Positions 15,737-24,308 of a stretch of DNA of 49,000 nucleotides are shown here, one piece after another. The stretch lies in the IMG/VR virus record IMGVR_UViG_3300034521_000392, positions 1-49,000 of that record; one strand, 5' to 3'. The position numbers and the translations under genes are program-made. Below the pieces are notes generated by a model, which saw only the letters and a list, made by a program, of their open reading frames with translations, was not told where the DNA came from and did no database searches. Positions within the stretch are counted from its first letter, which is position 1. The number at the start of each line of letters is the position of its first letter. The stretch comes from a virus.

Positions 15737-16021
15737 TTATTCAGCAGGGAAAAGCTTTTCGAGTTCGCCATCCGGCAACAGCTCACTGAGCTTTTCAGCC
15801 CCGAGGTTGCCTTTAAACTCGATACCCAGCTCCGTCAGGCGCGCTGCGATAATCTCTTTTCGGGATTTCACATCCGTGCCAGCCTCTGGCGTCGCCGGTG
15901 TTAATGCCGCATCAGAGAGTTTCATAACATGAGGCTTTAGCGCAGGATGCAGTTTCTCAATTTCAACCACATCACCGACGTTCACTCCATGCCATGCTCT
16001 GGTTACCTGGTATTTAGCCAT
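15737..16021 (-). CDS. Small protein with HeH/LEM-like C-terminus
   Basis: A 94-residue protein. The first part (MAKYQVTRAWHGVNVGDVVE) looks like a small SH3-type barrel. Residues about 53-88 (RKEIIAARLTELGIEFKG, AEKLSELL) match the helix-extended-helix pattern of HeH/LEM domains common in phage head proteins. It lies ten bases after the capsid gene and before the connectors. Similar proteins are usually unannotated head-region proteins; a role in DNA or head completion is inference. Confidence 0.65.
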   Translation of the reverse strand: MAKYQVTRAWHGVNVGDVVEIEKLHPALKPHVMKLSDAALTPATPEAGTDVKSRKEIIAARLTELGIEFKGNLGAEKLSELLPDGELEKLFPAE

Positions 16022-16031
16022 GCTGATCTCC

Positions 16032-17129
16032 TTATGCCAGATTGGCGGCGTAGACCACGCCGGACAGGCCTTCGCCGTCTTTCTTAATTTGCAGACCCTC
16101 AGCGCTCATAATCTGGAAATTATAATTCGACTGAGGCATTGGGCGCGGCAGAGGGACAACGCCGACAGCCATACCGACCAGCGGAGAAATCACGTCCTGA
16201 CGACGCTCATAAGCGAGGAATTCATTACCGGAAAGCGCGTAGGTCATCTGGATAGACTTCGCAGGAATGAACTTGCTGATCGCATCCAAAACCGTGCCGC
16301 TCAGTAACGCATTGGTGCCGGTGTTAATGTCTACCAGGTATGGCTTCGCCATGTTGGCCCACACTTCCGGGCTAACCCACAGCTTGTCGTAAGCAGTTAC
16401 TTTGTTGGTGCGAGCCGTCAGCCCAAACGGACCGGTCGGGCCGAAGAAGGCCAGCAACTGCGCCGGGGTTGCAGTGGTGAGGTCGATGTTGGCACCGCCA
16501 GCACCGCTACCAAGGTTGATTTTCTGAGTGTTGCGGTGGTTTTTCATGCCCTGAGCCGGCATGCCATCTACAACGATGCTGGCATCGCCATTCAGGTAGA
16601 AGTTGACGCGTTTTTTGTGGAATTTACGCATCTTGGCCGACTGCGATTCCAGAGCCAGATCGATACCGACGGTGCTGAGCCCTGCAGCATGACGCCAGTT
16701 AACGCCATAACCAGCAGTGAATACCGGAACAGGGTCGCCATCAGAGCCAAACTCGGTATGGTCGAAAGAGTAAGGCGCCTGACCGTCAATGCTGATAGAG
16801 ACATCATCAGCGATATCGCCGGAGACGTTATACAGCTTTGCAGTTTTGCCGATTGGCAGAATGGTCTGCACACCCATCAGGTCATTGACGATTTCCATGC
16901 CAATTTCCTGATCGCGCATCTGGATAATCTGACGGTCAATTTCGGCCCAGAACTCGCGAGTAAAGCCACCGATAGCGTTCGCCGCCAACATCTCATGTGT
17001 CATGCGCGTGCGATACGCGTTGACCATCATGTCGTGCTGGGCGTTATAGATGTCACGGTTGGCCCAAAGCTCATTCCAGTGACCGCGCAGGCGGCCATTC
17101 GTAGCCAGTGTTTCAGCGGTAAAATACAT
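16032..17129 (-). CDS. Major capsid protein
   Basis: A 365-residue protein (MYFTAETLATNGRLRGHWNE). Length, the helical N-terminus, the central SFDHTEFGSDGDPVPVFTAG loop and the beta-rich C-terminus with PLVGMAVGVVPLPRPMPQSN fit HK97-fold capsid proteins of a DUF6260-like branch (family number from memory). No long N-terminal scaffold domain is present; a separate scaffold is encoded upstream. It stands between the decoration protein and the small HeH protein and has a normal ribosome site. High expression is expected. Confidence 0.85.
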   Translation of the reverse strand: MYFTAETLATNGRLRGHWNELWANRDIYNAQHDMMVNAYRTRMTHEMLAANAIGGFTREFWAEIDRQIIQMRDQEIGMEIVNDLMGVQTILPIGKTAKLYNVSGDIADDVSISIDGQAPYSFDHTEFGSDGDPVPVFTAGYGVNWRHAAGLSTVGIDLALESQSAKMRKFHKKRVNFYLNGDASIVVDGMPAQGMKNHRNTQKINLGSGAGGANIDLTTATPAQLLAFFGPTGPFGLTARTNKVTAYDKLWVSPEVWANMAKPYLVDINTGTNALLSGTVLDAISKFIPAKSIQMTYALSGNEFLAYERRQDVISPLVGMAVGVVPLPRPMPQSNYNFQIMSAEGLQIKKDGEGLSGVVYAANLA

Positions 17130-17143
17130 TCTTATTCTCCTGA

Positions 17144-17599
17144 TTAAGCGCCAGCATCTGCAGCGGCTACGGTACCGACGCGCATACGCACACGGATGAA
17201 ATCGGTAGTGCTGGCTGCAATGGTCGCATCGTCTTGGCTATAGCCAATCACCGAATCGGTGTCTGCAGTAGCTTTGGTAAATTGCCCATTAGTACCCAAC
17301 TTGATTGGATCGTCTTTGGCATAAGTTCCCTCCACGCACAGCAGCGCCAGCTCGCGGCCCTCTTCTACGTAGTTACCCACTGCGGAGTCGCTGGCTGGCA
17401 CTGCTTCAGTGATTTTGAGACCCTGATGATAGGCAACATCGATGATGTAGATACGACCAGCCAGCGCAGTTGCCTGCGCAAACTCATTGTCGTCATTGAT
17501 GACTGCAGCGGTACCGGGCAGCAAGGATGCGGCAGTAACGCGGGTTTCGGTCTTGTACAGAGACTGACCGTCGATATTAATGCGACGATAACGTGCCAT
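17144..17599 (-). CDS. Capsid decoration protein
   Basis: A 151-residue acidic, beta-rich protein (MARYRRINIDGQSLYKTETR). The family usually reads as a capsid cement protein: GRIYIIDVAYHQGLKITEAV and ELALLCVEGTYAKDDPIKLG resemble the beta-tulip folds that stabilise expanded heads. It lies directly before the capsid gene and after the protease/scaffold gene, the same place as lambda D between C/Nu3 and E. The call combines order with fold-like features. Confidence 0.7.
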   Translation of the reverse strand: MARYRRINIDGQSLYKTETRVTAASLLPGTAAVINDDNEFAQATALAGRIYIIDVAYHQGLKITEAVPASDSAVGNYVEEGRELALLCVEGTYAKDDPIKLGTNGQFTKATADTDSVIGYSQDDATIAASTTDFIRVRMRVGTVAAADAGA

Positions 17600-17611
17600 T
17601 ATTCTGGCTCC

Positions 17612-17956
17612 TTATTTGAAGTATTCGTCAGGGTTCGGCGCACCGGTTTCTTTCTGCTGCTGCGCATTGTTGGTGCCCAGCGGAGCAGCTTCGCCCAGTG
17701 ACTTGAACATCGCGTCCAGCGCATCGCCAGAAAGCGCGTTGGCCACGATGTCGCCATGGACCTTAGCAACCGCATCACGCTTTGCCTTCTCTTCGGCGCG
17801 GGAGTTGGCGGTCAGGGTCTCAGCAAGCTGCTGATGATTAGCCTGTAGCGCATCAACCTTTTCCGCGAGAGGCTTGATAGCCGCTTCCGTGTTGGTCGCA
17901 ACAGCCTGGCCGATCATGCTGCCGATTTGTTCCAGTTCTTCTTTGGTTAAAGGCAT
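17612..17956 (-). CDS. Nested scaffold protein from internal in-frame start
   Basis: Inside the protease gene an in-frame ATG at 17956 (MPLTKEELEQIGSMIGQ) has a strong CGGAGG at five to six bases. Translation from it would give a 114-residue helical, charged protein equal to the C-terminal scaffold part (EKVDALQANHQQLAETL, then EEKAKRDAVAKVHGDIVANA). Lambda makes Nu3 from inside gene C in the same way. The ribosome site is direct evidence; production is inference. Confidence 0.65.
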   Translation of the reverse strand: MPLTKEELEQIGSMIGQAVATNTEAAIKPLAEKVDALQANHQQLAETLTANSRAEEKAKRDAVAKVHGDIVANALSGDALDAMFKSLGEAAPLGTNNAQQQKETGAPNPDEYFK

Positions 17957-18874
17957 GTCGCCCTCCGTTTTGTGGTTTGGTGCAGGCTGTTCCTGCGGTG
18001 TGAAAAAAGATTTGAGTTTGTTGACGACAGCAACCCATGAACTCTGGCGCTGAACCTCTGTCCCGGTATCATCAAAGACAATCTTTCCGCCTTCAGACTT
18101 GTATCCGTAAACCTTCGGCTCGCCATTGTTGAGGATGATTACCGCTTGCGAGTCAGTGAAGTCAGCCACCCAGGCGTATTCTTTCTCGCCAGGAGCGAAT
18201 TTATCTTTCGCTGCCTTCTCCAGCCTCCGCTCACGCTCGCGATAGGTTTCCCCCACCAGAGCGCCGGAATTAGCTTTCAGTGGAGTGGCAAGATCAGCAT
18301 TTACCATCATCCCTACCCCCTGTTCTGGCGTAGCTGCGCCAACCTCATCCAGAAGGATGGCGTCATGGTCCATCGCGTTAATTTTCGCAACCCATGAAGC
18401 CCCCTGAGCTTTCTGCTCATCGTTCGCTTCAAGCTCCTCCAGGAATACGGCAACGCTGGTATGGATTGGCGGAACATCCTCGCCTTTCTCCAGCGCTTCA
18501 AGACGCTCAAGGAGGCGCTTTCCGTCATCCGTGCGCTTTGCCACTTCTGTATCGATCCACTTCTCGACGTAGACGCGGTTGCCGGACTTCTTGACGTTTT
18601 TGTTCCATGCCCCTACATAACCCACATTCAGCCCCTCAGGACTAAAAGCAGAAACAAACTGACCGTTGACCTGTGGATGTCCAAGCGGTGCCAGTGTCCC
18701 CTCCAGGCCACTGTAGTGCTGGTCAATCTCACTGGCCGGATACAGACCGCCGTTCATGACCACGTTCGCCGGAAGGGTGTAGGAAGGAACAACCCAGTGC
18801 TCGCGTCCGTTGTGCTGTTCGCGCCGGATGGACTTACTGTTCACCTTCGAGGTGACATTAACTTGCATTGGCAT
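17612..18874 (-). CDS. Prohead protease fused to scaffold (DUF2213-type)
   Basis: A 420-residue protein. Residues about 1-230 are the DUF2213 protease-like domain: WVVPSYTLPANVVMNGGLYP, APLGHPQVNGQFVSAF, PPIHTSVAVFLEELE. His65 (GHP) and Ser139 (HTS) are candidate catalytic residues, similar to the His-Ser arrangement of herpesvirus/U35-type prohead proteases. Residues about 307-420 are a charged helical scaffold. The protein should build the prohead, cleave itself and its partners, and leave. A separate internal start makes the scaffold alone. Confidence 0.8.
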   Translation of the reverse strand: MPMQVNVTSKVNSKSIRREQHNGREHWVVPSYTLPANVVMNGGLYPASEIDQHYSGLEGTLAPLGHPQVNGQFVSAFSPEGLNVGYVGAWNKNVKKSGNRVYVEKWIDTEVAKRTDDGKRLLERLEALEKGEDVPPIHTSVAVFLEELEANDEQKAQGASWVAKINAMDHDAILLDEVGAATPEQGVGMMVNADLATPLKANSGALVGETYRERERRLEKAAKDKFAPGEKEYAWVADFTDSQAVIILNNGEPKVYGYKSEGGKIVFDDTGTEVQRQSSWVAVVNKLKSFFTPQEQPAPNHKTEGDMPLTKEELEQIGSMIGQAVATNTEAAIKPLAEKVDALQANHQQLAETLTANSRAEEKAKRDAVAKVHGDIVANALSGDALDAMFKSLGEAAPLGTNNAQQQKETGAPNPDEYFK

Positions 18875-18877
18875 GAG

Positions 18878-19807
18878 TTAACCCTTAGCCCATTGGTAGC
18901 CACGGGCTTTCATTGTGTTAAATGTTTTCTGAGCCTTATCGACGATGGTGTCGCTTAACGGCTTGCCGTTTTCATCAACCAGTACCGCGATCGTGGAGCA
19001 TTTGCAGTTCACGCCGTTTGCATCCTTAGCCCACCACTCCCGCTGCTCTTCTGCGGTATACAGATGGGCGTGACGCGCGGCATGGGTGCTTCGGGTCGTC
19101 GGGCTGAGCGCTGATATGTGCATCTGCTTTGTACGGATGCCATATCGTTCTCTGGCTTCGTCGTCTTCGTCCAGGCGCGCACGGCGCAGCGCGGTGGTAA
19201 TCTCCGTCCTGGCAATACGATTAGCCCGGCGAGACTCAATACCCGTCTGCTCAGTAAGGCGCTTAGCTATCTCCAGTGGATTTTGTCCGCGCCCAAGTCC
19301 ATCGGTCAGTATCCGCGCCATATCCGCTTTCACACTGGCGCTGAGGTTCTTCATTTCCTCGAAGGTACGAGCGCGAACAAGAATCAGCCTACGTCGGTAC
19401 GGTTCGCTGAGAAGGATTGTCGATACGCTTTCCTGTCCGGCAGCGTACACGGCTGATTGCTGCGCCAGATTGGCGAACTCCTGCGCCGTGCCGCGCTGAT
19501 AAGCCGGGTTAACGTATTCAGTCCAGAACCAGAACCCCGTCTCGTTATCAGCACCCAAAATCTCATCCACCAGCAATGAGGCATTGCTGAGAAGCATTGA
19601 TAACTGAGTGGAGTCAAGGTCGAAGGTGTAACGCTGGTTTACTGATGGTGATGCAGGAATGCGGTCGAGAATGTACTTGTAGGCTTTGCTGATACGCTTC
19701 ATTCGCCTGGCGAACTCGTTCATTGCTCCGCGCTCAAGGCGGTCAGCACCTGTCGGATCTTTAAGGTTTCCGGGTAGTATCGGTGACTTTGCCTTCGTCA
19801 TCGTCAT
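18878..19807 (-). CDS. Minor head protein, Mu gpF-like
   Basis: A 309-residue protein starting at ATG 19807 (MTMTKAKSPILPGN), with GAGG upstream; nearby ATGs at 19801 and 19810 are alternatives. The C-terminal part holds the gpF/SPP1 gp7 signature: ANRIARTEITTALRRARLDE, then TKQMHISALSPTTRSTHAAR and a closing NCKCSTIAVLVDENG with paired cysteines. These proteins sit inside the head near the portal and help DNA exit. The gene overlaps the portal gene by 47 bases, as is common. Confidence 0.88.
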   Translation of the reverse strand: MTMTKAKSPILPGNLKDPTGADRLERGAMNEFARRMKRISKAYKYILDRIPASPSVNQRYTFDLDSTQLSMLLSNASLLVDEILGADNETGFWFWTEYVNPAYQRGTAQEFANLAQQSAVYAAGQESVSTILLSEPYRRRLILVRARTFEEMKNLSASVKADMARILTDGLGRGQNPLEIAKRLTEQTGIESRRANRIARTEITTALRRARLDEDDEARERYGIRTKQMHISALSPTTRSTHAARHAHLYTAEEQREWWAKDANGVNCKCSTIAVLVDENGKPLSDTIVDKAQKTFNTMKARGYQWAKG

Positions 19808-21113
19808 CATCTCCCTCGACAAGAGGTTTTGGTGAACCCTCATATCCGGCCGCCACACGAATCTCTTCACCAGTGAAAGGCTGCTCACCAGTTGCCAGGG
19901 ACGCATTGTTTATCTGCGCCATCTTCTGAGCGGCATCCAGTTTTTCACTGTCGCTTTGCGCATTGAGGTCGTCCCAGATAACGGTCTTCTGACTGACCGG
20001 ATCGAGGATGCTTAATTCGATCAGCTTGTCGCAGAAGTCCTCAATCTCGAATGACAGGTCGCCACGGCGAGACTGGCAGCGAGTATTGAAGTATTTCTGG
20101 TCTTCGGTGCTGCTGCGCTCGGCCTGCTGATTACCAACCAGAATGCGCGTCGGAATATCAACCCCTGCGGCGGCGGTCTGCAGGTTTACATCGTACGTTG
20201 GTGACGGGTCAGAAACCGGAGAAACCAAGGAGGTTACGCTGGCACCCTGGAGAGAAAGCAACACATCATTGCCGCGATTCATCTCGCGTGCAGCGTCGTT
20301 GAATCTGTCCTGCAACTCGTCAACACTGACGCTGTACATTGATGCCAGATTGGCAAAGTCGATTTCTTTATCGAAACTAAGTGCTAACTGTCGCGCTGCG
20401 TTCTTCAAGAATGACTCACCAGACCCGCCCTCTACCTTCTCCAGGCTCACAAAAGCGTTATAAGCTGGCTCAAGGAAGCCAATAGCATCATCTGAGTAAT
20501 CGCCAAGGATGAAAACGCGATCAGGGTGGATATTGACGCGGCGGCTTGATCCATTCGGCAACCGCTCGGCGTACTGCCACATCTTAGGCTGTCCGTATGT
20601 CTGCGAGTTCAGGCCAGTATCCCACTCACCAACAGTGAGCGATCCGGCCCACGCCACCGATATTTTCTGAAGACCTCGCCCTTTGGTGACCGGAAGGCTC
20701 CAGTCTTTTTCGTCGCGGATGTGCAGAAGGATTCCTGCATAACGACCGACAAGGCGACGGCGATCCGCCTCGGCAAATGAGCGCCAGAACCGGTTGTTGA
20801 ATACCTGCTTTGACTTGTTTTCCCAGGTGGTTTCGTTTTCGCTCTCGTCGGCATCATCACCCTCGATGATTTCCGGGTTCGTCTGCCAGCACTTGCCCAC
20901 CAACTTCTCTACTGCGCCGTGGGCTATTCCACCGCGACGGTACAGAGCATAGAGGTTTTCGTAGGTTACCTGCTCAGGGAAGCCATACTCGCACCACGCG
21001 GAATGACGCTTATTGTCCAGCCCCATCGTCGGTGCCATCAGTCCCATACGGGCGCGCGCCATCCGCGCATCGTTAAGAGCGTGATTTACCGCAAGTGTTA
21101 ATTTATCACTCAT
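19761..21113 (-). CDS. Portal protein (DUF1073-type)
   Basis: A 450-residue protein beginning MSDKLTLAVNHALNDARMAR. It carries the order expected for DUF1073-type portals: YENLYALYRRGGIAHGAVEK near the N-terminus, HPDRVFILGDYSDDAIGFLE in the middle and IPTRILVGNQQAERSSTEDQ before the C-terminal helix. The acidic tail (EGDDDDDEGK) is typical. It forms the ring through which DNA is packed and leaves. The start overlaps the stop of an inserted HNH gene, and its first residues resemble the HNH protein's first residues. Confidence 0.88.
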   Translation of the reverse strand: MSDKLTLAVNHALNDARMARARMGLMAPTMGLDNKRHSAWCEYGFPEQVTYENLYALYRRGGIAHGAVEKLVGKCWQTNPEIIEGDDADESENETTWENKSKQVFNNRFWRSFAEADRRRLVGRYAGILLHIRDEKDWSLPVTKGRGLQKISVAWAGSLTVGEWDTGLNSQTYGQPKMWQYAERLPNGSSRRVNIHPDRVFILGDYSDDAIGFLEPAYNAFVSLEKVEGGSGESFLKNAARQLALSFDKEIDFANLASMYSVSVDELQDRFNDAAREMNRGNDVLLSLQGASVTSLVSPVSDPSPTYDVNLQTAAAGVDIPTRILVGNQQAERSSTEDQKYFNTRCQSRRGDLSFEIEDFCDKLIELSILDPVSQKTVIWDDLNAQSDSEKLDAAQKMAQINNASLATGEQPFTGEEIRVAAGYEGSPKPLVEGDDDDDEGKVTDTTRKP

Positions 21114-21643
21114 TCGTGCCTCGCAAATTCGCCATGAAGACTCTCCCTCATCTCAATTAGCCAGGCCTCAACTACGCCTCTAGATGTAGAGAACTTGCGG
21201 TGGATTTTTCCGTTATCCCAAATTCGCCCCTGCCACCCGCAGTTTTTTGAGTGCCACGAAAGCCCCTTAACGCCGGATGAGTTATCTTTCCGAAGTGGGG
21301 TATTCTTTAGGTTTTCTGCTCTCGTTGCTGGGCGAAGGTTTTCGAGTTTGTTATTGGTGGTATTGCCGTCTTTGTGGTCGACATCAACCGATGACCCAAG
21401 CGCGCCATGCATCAATACCCATACCACTCTATGGGCAAGATACTTTTTCTTATTGATGGTGACGTAGTAGTAACCACGCGCGCCGTTGTAGCTTCCAGCA
21501 TGGTCTCCGGCTTTAACTCTCCCAGAGCTTTTTATCCACACCAGGCCAGTTGGACTTAAAGGGCTGTATGCAACACACTCCCGGATTTTATGTATGTCTA
21601 AGCCCCCGTTATCACCAACGGCGAGAGTTAATTGGTCAGTCAT
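21110..21643 (-). CDS. HNH homing-type endonuclease inserted before portal
   Basis: A 177-residue protein. The HNH core is LAHRVVWVLMHGALG, then VDVDHKDGNTTNNKLENLRP; a following SSGVKGLSWHSKNCGWQGRI segment is an AP2-like DNA-binding part typical of phage homing endonucleases. The family cuts DNA at a specific site and spreads by repair. It begins MTDQLTLAVGDN, close to the portal start MSDKLTLAVNHA, so the gene seems to have captured or copied the portal's first codons. It ends in ATGA overlap with the portal. Confidence 0.85.
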   Translation of the reverse strand: MTDQLTLAVGDNGGLDIHKIRECVAYSPLSPTGLVWIKSSGRVKAGDHAGSYNGARGYYYVTINKKKYLAHRVVWVLMHGALGSSVDVDHKDGNTTNNKLENLRPATRAENLKNTPLRKDNSSGVKGLSWHSKNCGWQGRIWDNGKIHRKFSTSRGVVEAWLIEMRESLHGEFARHE

Positions 21644-21672
21644 GGTTTATCCGTTGGTGGAGTTAAGGCATG

Positions 21673-21693
21673 AAAAAGGCCACCGAAGTGGCC
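21673..21693 (-). terminator. Terminator after small gene 21699-21872
   Basis: On the minus strand GGCCAC, TTCG tetraloop, GTGGCC, then five T. It separates the terminase/small-gene unit from the HNH-portal unit. Confidence 0.88.
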
Positions 21694-21698
21694 TGAAC

Positions 21699-21872
21699 TT
21701 ATTGGTAGCTTTTCAGCTTTATCGTATCGCCCTTAAATTGCTTCTGAAGCGCCTCGAGCAGAGCTGATTCCGTCTTCCCATTAGCAAGAACATCGTTTAG
21801 CTTTACCTGATTGCCAACCGTTGAACCCTTCGCGATACGCTGGAAAATGACGTTTTTGAAATGATGCTGCAT
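21699..21872 (-). CDS. Small protein between terminase and portal
   Basis: A 57-residue basic protein starting MQHHFKNVIFQRIAKG. A near-perfect AAGGAG lies at good spacing before the ATG, and a strong terminator follows the stop, so it is very likely a real gene. It has a likely helix-turn-helix-like or helical fold (NQVKLNDVLANGKTESALLE) but no recognised family. Its place between TerL and portal might mean a role in packaging regulation; this is inference. Confidence 0.65.
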   Translation of the reverse strand: MQHHFKNVIFQRIAKGSTVGNQVKLNDVLANGKTESALLEALQKQFKGDTIKLKSYQ

Positions 21873-21934
21873 AACTATCTCCTTGTAAGTACATCATTAA
21901 TAAATAACGTCAATTCTTGGTGAATCTTTAATTT

Positions 21935-23182
21935 TTAACGCAACCTTTTTGGGATCATCATCCCGGCCATCTGACCTTTGCGCTTAATGTGTCCGTCTAG
22001 GCTGTAGCGAATACCGTCCCAACAGTGTTCGAAACCGTCTGCCAGTTTAGGCAATACCTCGCCAGTGATGCGGTCTGTTTTGTACGACCACATACGGGCC
22101 TCACGCGCTACGTTCTTGCAGCGCGGATGGATTATGATTTCGTCGAATCCGCGAAGATGGGCGATCCCGTCCTCAACGCTTCCTTGCCATTTCTCAGCGG
22201 CTGATATGTTGAAGCCCTGCCGCTTGAGATAGCTGATAGTCTCGGGCCGAGCGGAATCGGCCTTGATGGGCCAGTCACGCGCACCTGGAATCGTATCGTA
22301 CAGCTCTGGCATATGGTCGAGCTCTGTCTGCTGACCGTATGCCTCGTATTCGATGTACAGCCGGTTGTGCAGGATGAACGAGCGAGTCAGCGTGTTCGGG
22401 TCTTTGGCGAAACCGAAGTCGGCACCGAAGAACAGGCGCTCAGCTTCTTTCCAGAGGTTTTCCGAGAACTCAGCGATCCGGTATTTTCCGGCCAGCACCT
22501 GCTTATCAGAGTTTTCGAGATAAGCCCCTTCCCACACCCATGCGTAGGTTGCCGGGTCAAGACGGCGCTCATCGTTCAGCCGCTCACCTTCCAGCACGTC
22601 GGGGAACCACGGATTATCCGTGTAGTTCATCTCAACAGTGATGCAGTCGTCGCCGGCTTCTTTACGGAAACGCTTATCCGTGGCGCTACCGTCGCGCTCC
22701 GGGTTCCACGTCACCCAAATCTCCGAACCTTCCTCACGAACTGTCGGGCTCAGCTTCTGCCAGGCTATTTCGCTGACTGATTCAGCCTCGTCGACCCAGC
22801 ACAGCAGGATGCGCGCTTTCGACTTGATGCTGTCGAGGTTATGCCGCAGACCGCAGAACACGTAGTTAACGCTCTTGTCGATGGTGCGGATGTACTTCTC
22901 GCCGATGTCAAAGTTGGAAGCCAGCCAGGGAACAGACAGGATCGCCTGTTTCACCTCCTGCATGCTCGACTCTTCCAGCGAGTTCATGAACTCACGCGCG
23001 CAGAGCACCACACCGCTTTCACCGTTCATCATCGACTGGTAAGCCTTTACCGCAGTCATCAGCGCGAATGTGCGCGTCTTGGCACTACCTCGACCACCAT
23101 GTGAGCACCGGTAACGCTTATTGGTGGCTGTGAATAACGGGGCAAGCTTAGCGGGGATCGGCAGTTGGACGGCTTCACTCAT
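21935..23182 (-). CDS. terL: Terminase large subunit (PBSX/Terminase_3 type)
   Basis: A 415-residue packaging motor. The ATPase domain has Walker A GGRGSAKT (residues 29-36) and Walker B LLCWVDEAE with Asp131-Glu132. The nuclease domain starts near FFGADFGFAKD with Asp255 as a metal ligand and has further acidic sites (SARPETI and DGFEHCWDGIRYSL). It translocates DNA into the prohead through the portal and cuts concatemers. The start overlaps the small subunit's stop (ATGA). The PBSX-type motor often packs by headful, but the cutting mode cannot be read from sequence alone. Confidence 0.95.
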   Translation of the reverse strand: MSEAVQLPIPAKLAPLFTATNKRYRCSHGGRGSAKTRTFALMTAVKAYQSMMNGESGVVLCAREFMNSLEESSMQEVKQAILSVPWLASNFDIGEKYIRTIDKSVNYVFCGLRHNLDSIKSKARILLCWVDEAESVSEIAWQKLSPTVREEGSEIWVTWNPERDGSATDKRFRKEAGDDCITVEMNYTDNPWFPDVLEGERLNDERRLDPATYAWVWEGAYLENSDKQVLAGKYRIAEFSENLWKEAERLFFGADFGFAKDPNTLTRSFILHNRLYIEYEAYGQQTELDHMPELYDTIPGARDWPIKADSARPETISYLKRQGFNISAAEKWQGSVEDGIAHLRGFDEIIIHPRCKNVAREARMWSYKTDRITGEVLPKLADGFEHCWDGIRYSLDGHIKRKGQMAGMMIPKRLR

Positions 23183-23634
23183 GCTTTCGGCTCAACGGGT
23201 AGTAGCTGGATGATGGTTGGCTTCGGCGTCATTGTTCCATCCGGGCTGGTGTGCTCGACCTTCTGCTTGTTGCTGTACGCATCGCCAACCTCTTTGGCAG
23301 CCTGCTCCATAAGAGTGGCGGCCAATGCCATGTTTCTCATGCTCTCGGCTTTAGTCATCATCCGGTCAAGCGCGCGTAGACGATAGGCTTTGTTGGCGAT
23401 CGGGATGTCGCTTAATTCGGTCTGGAAGCGCTTGCGGGTTTCATGGAATAGCTCAACCCATTTCTGCGCCAGCCCCCTGCCGTTTGCTTTCGTCGGGTCG
23501 TGTGATTCGACCTGCTGACGCGTGATGCTCAGGTCAAATTCTTTTTTGACCAACTCAACCACCTGGGATGGAGTATCGAAGCAGGCAAGGGACTGAACGA
23601 TGAAGGCTTTGACCTCACCTTTCAGTGTCGCCAT
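23179..23634 (-). CDS. terS: Terminase small subunit (DUF2280-type)
   Basis: A 151-residue protein (MATLKGEVKAFIVQSLACFD). The N-terminal helix-turn-helix (TPSQVVELVKKEFDLSITRQ, QVESHDPTK) would bind the packaging site; the central helices (AYRLRALDRMMTKAESMRNM) oligomerise. This matches DUF2280 small terminases that pair with Terminase_3 large subunits. It is coupled to terL by a four-base overlap. It should recognise pac or cos DNA, which I cannot locate. Confidence 0.85.
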   Translation of the reverse strand: MATLKGEVKAFIVQSLACFDTPSQVVELVKKEFDLSITRQQVESHDPTKANGRGLAQKWVELFHETRKRFQTELSDIPIANKAYRLRALDRMMTKAESMRNMALAATLMEQAAKEVGDAYSNKQKVEHTSPDGTMTPKPTIIQLLPVEPKA

Positions 23635-23666
23635 AGCTTACCTACCCGTCATATTCAGTCAAAAAA

Positions 23667-24305
23667 TTAAGCCAGTTTCAGCATGCACGTCCCGCACGCT
23701 CTGGCGATGTTAAGTTTTGCCACCTCTGCAGGTTGATTGGCTACGTCCACTAGTTCTTGCACTTCAGTGCTCGCCCCGTATCTACGTACTACACCAACGA
23801 ACTCTTCAACGTCGTGGCCGCGCAATGTGAGAACTGGCTGCCCGGTCTCTTTGTTGAACTTAGGTGCGCCGAAGTCATCAGTGGCCTGGGCAATGTGGTA
23901 AAGCTCATGCTCTACTAATGCGCAGAATTCGAGGTCACTGCATTGTGAGCAGTAATCTGCTGCCAGCGTGATGATGAACTTCGGGATGCGCCCGAACCAT
24001 TCATACATCTGCTGTTCCATTCTTGCCTTCTGCCAGCCACCGGCACGGAGCATTACCTGCTCAGCCTGACCGAGAACGTAGCGCCCTTTCTTCGCGAATG
24101 AGTCAGAAGCCCACATAAAACACAAATCAGCTTCCATTAAATGGGCGTGGTCTGGGTTATGGATGCTTCCGCTATCGCTGAGGATTTGATGGCTTATCCA
24201 GTCATGCACTTCATTGGCGGGAATCAATCTGGTGTAGGGCTGCCAGTTATCAGGGCCAATGAAATTAACTGGTGGAAGTGGCCTGCGCTCGTCTTCGTTC
24301 ACCAT
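23667..24305 (-). CDS. Putative metallopeptidase with HExxH
   Basis: A 212-residue protein. H133-E134-L-Y-H137 (VEHELYHIAQ) is an HExxH zinc motif; a downstream GHDVEEFVGVVRRYG could give the third ligand (Glu). A CSQCSDLEFC cluster near 119-128 and a C-terminal CGTCM pair suggest another metal site. The family is known as putative phage metallopeptidase found beside terminase genes. Substrate unknown; a role in packaging or host shutdown is a guess. Confidence 0.75.
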   Translation of the reverse strand: MVNEDERRPLPPVNFIGPDNWQPYTRLIPANEVHDWISHQILSDSGSIHNPDHAHLMEADLCFMWASDSFAKKGRYVLGQAEQVMLRAGGWQKARMEQQMYEWFGRIPKFIITLAADYCSQCSDLEFCALVEHELYHIAQATDDFGAPKFNKETGQPVLTLRGHDVEEFVGVVRRYGASTEVQELVDVANQPAEVAKLNIARACGTCMLKLA

Positions 24306-24308
24306 GAG

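Noticed and set aside
16536-17147. 203-codon plus-strand frame opposite the capsid gene
   Set aside because: Shadow of the major capsid gene. No signal for translation or promoter.
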